In this document: one piece after another, positions 59,015 to 64,000 of the stretch
Position numbering within the stretch: the stretch's first letter is position 1
Layout of the letters: each line of letters opens with the position of its first letter
DNA from: Mesorhizobium sp. YIM 152430
Lineage (GTDB): Bacteria; Pseudomonadota; Alphaproteobacteria; Rhizobiales; Rhizobiaceae
Assembly (NCBI RefSeq): GCF_029210365.1
Contig: NZ_JARGES010000055.1
Span: 124,001 to 188,000, forward strand
Direction: 5' to 3'
DNA: 64,000 bases
Translations under genes and position numbers: made by a program
The notes under the pieces: generated by a model
Told to the model about the DNA's origin: nothing
The model's input: only the letters and a program-made list of their open reading frames with translations
The model's database searches: none

Positions 59015-59850
59015 GAGCCGGTTTCCACCGGCGTGTCGGAGCGCCCGCCCCATTCGGTCCAGGACCCGTCATAAAGCCGGTTGTCCGTGTGACCCACCGA
59101 TTCGAGCGCCAATGTGATGACGGCGGCCGTCACGCCCGACCCGCAACTCGTCACGACCGGCTTGTCGAGATCGACGCCACGTTCCTGAAGAAGGTCGCGC
59201 AACGCGTTGACAGGAAGAAGCTTCCCGTCCTTCGACAACCCGCTGATCGGCACGTTGACGGCACCCGGCATATGGCCGCCGCGCACGCCCGCGCGCGGTT
59301 CGGGATCGGTTCCGGCAAAGCGCCCGGCCGGCCGTGCGTCGGCAACCTGCCCCTTGCCGACGATGGCGCGCATGTCGTCCAGCCGCGCCACGCGCGCCTC
59401 GTCGAAATCGGCCTCGAAGAAGCTCGGCGCGATCTTCGTCAGCTTGTCCGTCACCGGCCGGCCGTCCGCCTTCCAGCGGTCGAAACCGCCATCCAGAACA
59501 AAGACTTGTTTCGCTCCCATGATTCGAAACATCCACCAGACGCGCGGCGCCGAAAACATGCCGGGTCCGTCATAAACGACGATCGTGTCTCCGGCGGAAA
59601 TCCCCATCGATCCGGCGAATTCCGCGAAGATCCCCGGCGAGGGCAGCGTATGCGGCAGGTCGCTGTCCGGCTCGACCACGAGGTCCTGGTCGAAGAACAC
59701 GGCGCCCGGAATATGGGCCGCGTCATACTCCGCCTTGGCGTCCCGTTTTTGCGCCGGCAGATACCAGGAGGCGTCGATGATCACGATGCCGGGTGTCCCG
59801 ATCCTGCCTTCAAGCCAGTCGAAATCGACGACAAACGGGCTGGTTTCCAT
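59011..59850 (-). CDS. sseA: 3-mercaptopyruvate sulfurtransferase
   Basis: 279 residues of two rhodanese domains (about 8-135 and 160-275). The C-terminal domain has the active-site loop TSCGSGVTA, characteristic of mercaptopyruvate sulfurtransferases rather than thiosulfate rhodanese. It moves sulfur from mercaptopyruvate, a cysteine catabolite, to thiols or cyanide. It lies between alaX and the GNAT gene in the cysK operon. Confidence 0.93.
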   Translation of the reverse strand: METSPFVVDFDWLEGRIGTPGIVIIDASWYLPAQKRDAKAEYDAAHIPGAVFFDQDLVVEPDSDLPHTLPSPGIFAEFAGSMGISAGDTIVVYDGPGMFSAPRVWWMFRIMGAKQVFVLDGGFDRWKADGRPVTDKLTKIAPSFFEADFDEARVARLDDMRAIVGKGQVADARPAGRFAGTDPEPRAGVRGGHMPGAVNVPISGLSKDGKLLPVNALRDLLQERGVDLDKPVVTSCGSGVTAAVITLALESVGHTDNRLYDGSWTEWGGRSDTPVETGS

Positions 59851-59865
59851 CAGTTTTGACCTTTT

Positions 59866-60603
59866 TCAAGCTGGAAGTGGCCCGAAACGCAGCCGAAACC
59901 TGCGGTTTTCGCGGCCCTTTTTCTCGATCTTCCCGACATGTATCGCACCGATCTCGCCCAATGAGCGCACATGCGTCCCGCCGCAGGGCTGGCTGTCGAT
60001 CGTGCCGTTTTCGCCGATCAGCACCAGCCGGATTCGCCCCGATCCGGTCGGCGGGCGCACGTTCTTGGATTTGACGAGTGACGGATTGGCCGCCAGTTCG
60101 TCATCGCCGATCCAGCGCGTCGAGACAGGATGATCCGCCGCGATCAGTTCCCGCAATCTCGCCGTCACCTCTTCCTTGGTGAACCCCGCATCAGGCAGGT
60201 CGAAATCGACGCGGCTGTCCTCTTCGGAAACCGCCGCGCCGGTAATCGGATAGGGGCAGATGACGGTCAGCAGATGGCAGGCCGTGTGCATCCGCATCAG
60301 ATTGAAACGCCGGTCCCAGTCGATCCGAAGCGTCACCGTCTCGCCCGCCTCAAAGACCGGCTGGTTTGGCGCCGGCAAGTGGATGATCTCGTCCTTGGTT
60401 TCGCCGGTGATCGTTCCGGCGATTTCGACCGTCTCGCCATTTGCCCGGACGATGCGGCCGGTGTCGCCGGGCTGGCCGCCCGATGTCGCGTAGAAGATCG
60501 TCCGGTCGAACAGAACGCCGCCGCGGTCATTGACGCCGAGAACCTTCGCCTCGGTCTCGCGCAGATAGGCATCCTCGCGGAAAAGCGCTTCCGTCACCGC
60601 CAT
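59866..60603 (-). CDS. alaX: Alanyl-tRNA editing protein (AlaX type)
   Basis: 245 residues; ATG 60603 overlaps the cysK stop (ATGA). It is a free-standing editing domain that deacylates mischarged tRNA(Ala). The zinc site is HTACH and CGGTH (DSQPCGGTHVRS), both intact. Coupling to cysteine synthase and a sulfurtransferase is unusual for a tRNA-editing gene. Confidence 0.92.
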   Translation of the reverse strand: MAVTEALFREDAYLRETEAKVLGVNDRGGVLFDRTIFYATSGGQPGDTGRIVRANGETVEIAGTITGETKDEIIHLPAPNQPVFEAGETVTLRIDWDRRFNLMRMHTACHLLTVICPYPITGAAVSEEDSRVDFDLPDAGFTKEEVTARLRELIAADHPVSTRWIGDDELAANPSLVKSKNVRPPTGSGRIRLVLIGENGTIDSQPCGGTHVRSLGEIGAIHVGKIEKKGRENRRFRLRFGPLPA

Positions 60604-61637
60604 CAGGCGACATCCTCGAACGGCACGGAGATGGTGGATTTCTCCTCCATCCAGCCCGGCACCGGCAGGTTCTTGGAGCGCAGGAAATCCGGATTGAACA
60701 TCTTCGACTGGTAGCGCGTGCCGTAGTCGCAGAGGATGGTCACGATCGTATGGCCCGGCCCCATTTCTCTGGCGAGCCAGATCGCGCCGGCAATGTTGAT
60801 GCCGGACGAGCCGCCGAGGCACATGCCCTCTTCCTGCACGAGATCGAAAACGATCGGCAGCGCCTCGTCATCGGGAACCTGGAACGAGAAATCGGGCTGG
60901 AAGCCTTCGAGGTTGGCGGTGACGCGCCCCTGTCCGATACCCTCGGTGATCGACGAGCCTTCGGATTTCAACTCGCCGTTCGTGTAATAAGAATGAAGCG
61001 CCGCACCGAGCGGGTCGGCAAGCGCGATCTTGACGCCGTTGGACTTCATGCGCAGCCCCGCCGCGACGCCCGCAAGCGTGCCGCCTGTCCCGACCGCCGA
61101 GACGAAGCCGTCGACCTTGCCCTCGGTCTGGTCCCAGATTTCCATCGCCGTCGTTTCGATATGGCCTTCGCGATTGGCAATGTTGTCGAACTGGTTGGCC
61201 CAGATCGCGCCGTTCGGCTCGGTCTTCGCAAGCTGCTCGGCAAGCCGGCCCGAGACTTTCACGTAGTTGTTCGGGTTCTTGTAGGGCACCGCCGGAACCT
61301 CGATCAGTTCGGCGCCGAGCACCCGCAGCGCGTCCTTCTTCTCCTGGCTTTGCGTGTCGGGAATGACGATGACGGTGCGGTAGCCGAGCGCCTTGGCGAC
61401 GACCGTCAGCCCGATGCCGGTATTGCCCGCCGTGCCCTCGACGATGACGCCGCCCGGCCGCAGCAGGCCCTTCTTCTCCGCATCGCGGATGATGAAGAGC
61501 CCGGCGCGATCCTTGACCGATTGGCCCGGATTCATGAACTCGGCCTTGCCCAGAATGGTGCAGCCGGTTTCCTCCGACGCGCGCTTGAGCTTGATCAGCG
61601 GCGTGTTGCCGATGACGTCGATGACTGAACGGTCCAT
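60603..61637 (-). CDS. cysK: Cysteine synthase A (O-acetylserine sulfhydrylase)
   Basis: 344 residues from ATG 61637 with AAGGATC upstream. PLP enzyme making cysteine from O-acetylserine (the CysE product) and sulfide. The PLP lysine is in NPGQSVKDRAG, with the phosphate-binding GTGGTLAG and the TAGNTGIG substrate loop. First gene of cysK-alaX-sseA-GNAT. Confidence 0.95.
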   Translation of the reverse strand: MDRSVIDVIGNTPLIKLKRASEETGCTILGKAEFMNPGQSVKDRAGLFIIRDAEKKGLLRPGGVIVEGTAGNTGIGLTVVAKALGYRTVIVIPDTQSQEKKDALRVLGAELIEVPAVPYKNPNNYVKVSGRLAEQLAKTEPNGAIWANQFDNIANREGHIETTAMEIWDQTEGKVDGFVSAVGTGGTLAGVAAGLRMKSNGVKIALADPLGAALHSYYTNGELKSEGSSITEGIGQGRVTANLEGFQPDFSFQVPDDEALPIVFDLVQEEGMCLGGSSGINIAGAIWLAREMGPGHTIVTILCDYGTRYQSKMFNPDFLRSKNLPVPGWMEEKSTISVPFEDVA

Positions 61638-61766
61638 GGATTGATCCTTAGAATTGCTGCCCGCGAAACTAGAAACCCTGCGGAAAGCTTTCAAGGACGG
61701 AATTTCGCGCTCGGTGCCGCGCGATGAAAAACTGTTCGCCACGGCCGCATTGTCGACCCGAAACAG

Positions 61767-61796
61767 TGATCCGGATTGCGCTTAGGGCCGTATCTT
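61767..61796 (+). promoter_or_regulatory. Candidate RpoE-type promoter upstream of the ChrR-like gene
   Basis: Exact TGATCC (61767-61772), 18-base spacer, TATCTT (61791-61796), 77 bases before the ChrR-like start. The -35 fits the RpoE consensus; the -10 agrees only in its first two bases. Confidence 0.35.
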
Positions 61797-61873
61797 GGGA
61801 AAACAAGCGGAAAATCCGCAATCTGAAGAGTCGGGAGCCGAATTGAACCAGGGCAACGCAGTCGGGGCTTGAA

Positions 61874-62512
61874 ATGACCGCAGAAACCATCGAGACGATC
61901 GACGCGCTGATGGCGCGTTACGCGGCGGGCACGCTTCCCTACCCCGCTCACATCCTCGTCCAGTCGCATCTCGAAATAACGAGCACCAATCGCAACCTCG
62001 TCGCCGGCCTCGAAGAACTCGCCGCCGAAACATTGCAGGACGCCGAGCCGCAGCCGATGACCGACCGCGCGCAGCGCCTGTCGTCGATCTTCGGCAGCAC
62101 GCCGCCGACCGAAGCGATCCGCCGGCCCTCGACGAGTATCTTCCCGACCGCCTTGCGCGATTTCGTCGGTTTCGACGCCGACGAGGTGCCATGGCGCACC
62201 AAGATGCCCGGCTTTCGCGAATATGAGATGGATGTCGATGGTTGTCATGCCAGCCTGTTCTGGATCAAGCCGGGCCGCAAGATTCCCGCCCACACCCATG
62301 AAGGACAGGAACTGACGCTGGTTCTCGACGGCGCCTTCATCGACATTTTCGGCCGTTATGGCCGTGGCGACATCTCGATCGCCAACGAGGCCGTCGACCA
62401 TCGACCGATCGCGGAAAAGGAAAGTCCCTGCATCGGCTTTGCGATCACCGACGCCCCGCTGCGCTTCACCGGGCCGCTCGGCCAGAGGCTGACCGACATT
62501 CTCGGCGCCTGA
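61874..62512 (+). CDS. ChrR-like cupin with degenerate anti-sigma zinc site
   Basis: 212 residues matching ChrR along its length, with an N-terminal anti-sigma region (about 8-60) and a C-terminal cupin (about 110-190). The cupin metal ligands His140, His142, Glu146 and His176 match ChrR His141/143, Glu147 and His177. The N-terminal zinc site does not: of His6, His31, Cys35 and Cys38 only one His remains (His32), the others being Glu7, Thr36 and Asn39. No sigma-factor gene is adjacent. It may sense an oxidant through its cupin without binding RpoE by zinc. Confidence 0.85.
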   Translation: MTAETIETIDALMARYAAGTLPYPAHILVQSHLEITSTNRNLVAGLEELAAETLQDAEPQPMTDRAQRLSSIFGSTPPTEAIRRPSTSIFPTALRDFVGFDADEVPWRTKMPGFREYEMDVDGCHASLFWIKPGRKIPAHTHEGQELTLVLDGAFIDIFGRYGRGDISIANEAVDHRPIAEKESPCIGFAITDAPLRFTGPLGQRLTDILGA

Positions 62513-62537
62513 TCCCATCAATCGAAGGTTCTCACCG

Positions 62538-63368
62538 ATGACGCTCTACCGCGCCCGCCCCGAAGACGGCGTCGCCTGGATCACCGGCGCCTCGACCGGC
62601 ATCGGCCGCCAGGTCGCGATCGACCTCGCGCGGGACGGCTATGTCGTCGCCATCACCGCGCGCGATGACGACAAGCTGGAAGAAGTGTCGCAGGCTGCAA
62701 GCGGGCTCAAGGGACGGGTCGTGCCGATGGCCTGCGACGTCACCGATGCAGACGCCATGGAACGGACCGTCCAGCGTATCGAGCGCGAACTCGGGCCCAT
62801 CGTGCTCGCCATCTTCAATGCCGGCACCTATTCGCCGACGATCGGCGAGCGGCTGGAATTGGCGAACTTCCACGGCACTTTCACCGTCAACCTGTTCGGC
62901 GTCGTCAACGGCCTCGTGCCGGTGGCCGACCGGATGCGTGACCGCGGCTTCGGCCAGATCGCGATAACCGGCTCGGTCACGGCCTATTTCGGCCTGCCCT
63001 CCGCCGCCGCCTACGGCGCCACCAAGGCGGCGCTGAACAGCATGGCGCGCAGCCTGAAATACGATTTCGACAAGCAGAACATCCGCATCCAGATGTTCAA
63101 TCCCGGCTTCGTCGACACGCCACTGACCGCCAAGAACAAGTTCCCTATGCCTGCTTTGATGAAAGTCGAGGATGCCGGCGCGCGCTATGTCGAGGGCCTG
63201 AAGACAGGTGGTTTCGAGGTCTCCTTCCCGCGTCGATTGTCCTATGTTCTCAAGGTGTTCGGCTACCTTCCGGATTCGCTTTATTATCGCCTCGTCAAGC
63301 GCGTGACCGGCTGGGACAAGCGTCGCGTCGCTTCCGGCAAGGACAAGCGCAAGATGGTCAGCCGGTAG
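62538..63368 (+). CDS. Short-chain dehydrogenase/reductase
   Basis: 276 residues. Cofactor motif TGASTGIG near residue 20, NAG in IFNAGTYS, and the catalytic Ser...Tyr-x3-Lys in TGSVTAYFGLPSAAAYGATKAA. A long C-terminal basic tail (KRVTGWDKRRVASGKDKRKM). Substrate unknown. It starts 25 bases after the ChrR-like gene, as SDR genes do in some RpoE-ChrR clusters. Confidence 0.9.
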   Translation: MTLYRARPEDGVAWITGASTGIGRQVAIDLARDGYVVAITARDDDKLEEVSQAASGLKGRVVPMACDVTDADAMERTVQRIERELGPIVLAIFNAGTYSPTIGERLELANFHGTFTVNLFGVVNGLVPVADRMRDRGFGQIAITGSVTAYFGLPSAAAYGATKAALNSMARSLKYDFDKQNIRIQMFNPGFVDTPLTAKNKFPMPALMKVEDAGARYVEGLKTGGFEVSFPRRLSYVLKVFGYLPDSLYYRLVKRVTGWDKRRVASGKDKRKMVSR

Positions 63369-64000
63369 CCTCGATCCGCGACCTCAAATCGCGTTGCGCC
63401 GTCTCGTCGAGCGGGAAGTTCCACATCAGGCCGATCGCCCCGAGCTTGAGCGCCACCGGCACCCAGGCGTAGGTCACGGCAAGGGCCGTCAGCGCCCGCG
63501 CATCATTGTCGCCGCCTGCCTCGAACCCGAACGATTGCAGCAGAGGAAAGGCAAGGCCGACGGCGAGCGCCAGCGACAGCTTGGTCGCCAGACTCCAGGC
63601 CGCGAAATAGAGCCCCGACCGCTGCTCGCCCGATGATGCCGTGTCGACGTCGATGACATCCGCCTGGATCGCCGCCGGCAGCGCGAGATCGAAGCCGAGC
63701 ATTAGCCCCGTCGCGACCGACAGCGCGGCGAAGGCCGGCCAGTTGCCCTCCCCGATCAGCGGCGCGAAGGCGAAGACGGCGCAGGTGAAGAGCATCGCCA
63801 CGCACCAGGCGCGATGCTTGCCTAGCCTTCGCGCAGCCATAAGCGCCAGCGGCATTCCGGCAATGCCGGCAAGGAAATAGATGAACAGCAGCGGCCCGCG
63901 CAACTCCGGCAGGCCGAGCCGGTCCGAAACGAAATAGAGGAAGAGCGTCGCGGGAATGCCGTTGGCGAGCCCGTTGATGAGGAACGCCGCGATCAGACGG
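63358..64000 (-). CDS. MFS transporter of the GPH type, N-terminal part outside window
   Basis: About 213 residues visible in the minus frame running off the right edge. At least four hydrophobic segments are seen; the AAIQADVIDVDTASSGEQRSGLYFAAWSLATKL block marks GPH-like major-facilitator proteins. Similar transporters accompany Cfa/DUF1365/SDR genes in RpoE-ChrR clusters. Its stop overlaps the 3' end of the convergent SDR gene by 11 bases. Confidence 0.85.
   Translation of the reverse strand, partial: RLIAAFLINGLANGIPATLFLYFVSDRLGLPELRGPLLFIYFLAGIAGMPLALMAARRLGKHRAWCVAMLFTCAVFAFAPLIGEGNWPAFAALSVATGLMLGFDLALPAAIQADVIDVDTASSGEQRSGLYFAAWSLATKLSLALAVGLAFPLLQSFGFEAGGDNDARALTALAVTYAWVPVALKLGAIGLMWNFPLDETAQRDLRSRIEATG

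Overview
The window is a GC-rich alphaproteobacterial chromosome segment, most likely from the order Hyphomicrobiales (Rhizobiales); family and genus cannot be fixed from sequence alone. Evidence: the gene order M23 peptidase / prfB / mrcA / amiC / rne, the aroQ-accB-accC-aat-DUF2155-NDUFA12 run, RNase E with a long insertion in its S1 region, rhizobial small families (DUF3126 next to cysE, tandem PilZ next to a transglutaminase-like peptidase), and a large palindromic intergenic repeat of the rhizobial mosaic type. No phage, insertion sequence or CRISPR array was seen.

Layout. 1-12.6 kb: end-truncated AsmA-like/DUF3971 protein, Bcp peroxiredoxin, a 24-residue membrane peptide, then cell-envelope and RNA genes (M23 peptidase, prfB with programmed +1 frameshift, PBP1A, AmiC amidase, RNase E). 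12.6-23.6 kb: aminotransferase, periplasmic M48 protease and DsbA-like oxidoreductase, aroQ-accBC-aat, and a minus-strand group (DUF2155, NDUFA12, GNAT, gatB, CBS protein, rhomboid) preceded by a probable small RNA. 23.9-31.9 kb: PAS_5, tandem PilZ, BTLCP peptidase, gamma-carbonic anhydrase, DUF3126/cysE, crotonase and an MHYT-GGDEF-EAL protein; several relate to cyclic di-GMP. 31.9-42.2 kb: a catabolic/transport locus with IclR regulator, M81 (MlrC-like) hydrolase, a complete family-5 peptide ABC transporter (fused ATPases) and two M20 hydrolases, the last pair separated by a palindromic repeat element.

42.2-45 kb: a divergent LysR plus a translationally coupled dioxygenase/HD-oxygenase pair that matches TmpA/TmpB, the route turning 2-(trimethylammonio)ethylphosphonate into glycine betaine and phosphate. 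45.4-53.8 kb: tRNA-Ser(UGA), glutaminase, a methyltransferase-like protein, then photolyase, FAD oxidoreductase, DUF1365, Cfa-like methyltransferase and a cytochrome P450. Photolyase has an upstream match to the RpoE (singlet-oxygen sigma factor) promoter. 53.9-64 kb: Tat-exported 5'-nucleotidase/CpdB, Lrp and alanine dehydrogenase, OmpA-like protein, a coupled cysK-alaX-sseA-GNAT operon, and then a ChrR-like cupin, SDR and MFS transporter.

Most interesting: (i) the 47-52 kb and 61.8-64 kb blocks look like two halves of the RpoE-ChrR photo-oxidative/lipid-modification cluster, separated by 9 kb, with a ChrR homologue whose anti-sigma zinc ligands are lost while its cupin metal site is exact; (ii) the TmpA/TmpB phosphonate operon with an operator-like palindrome; (iii) a likely unannotated sRNA at about 23.7 kb ending in a perfect 28-bp palindrome.
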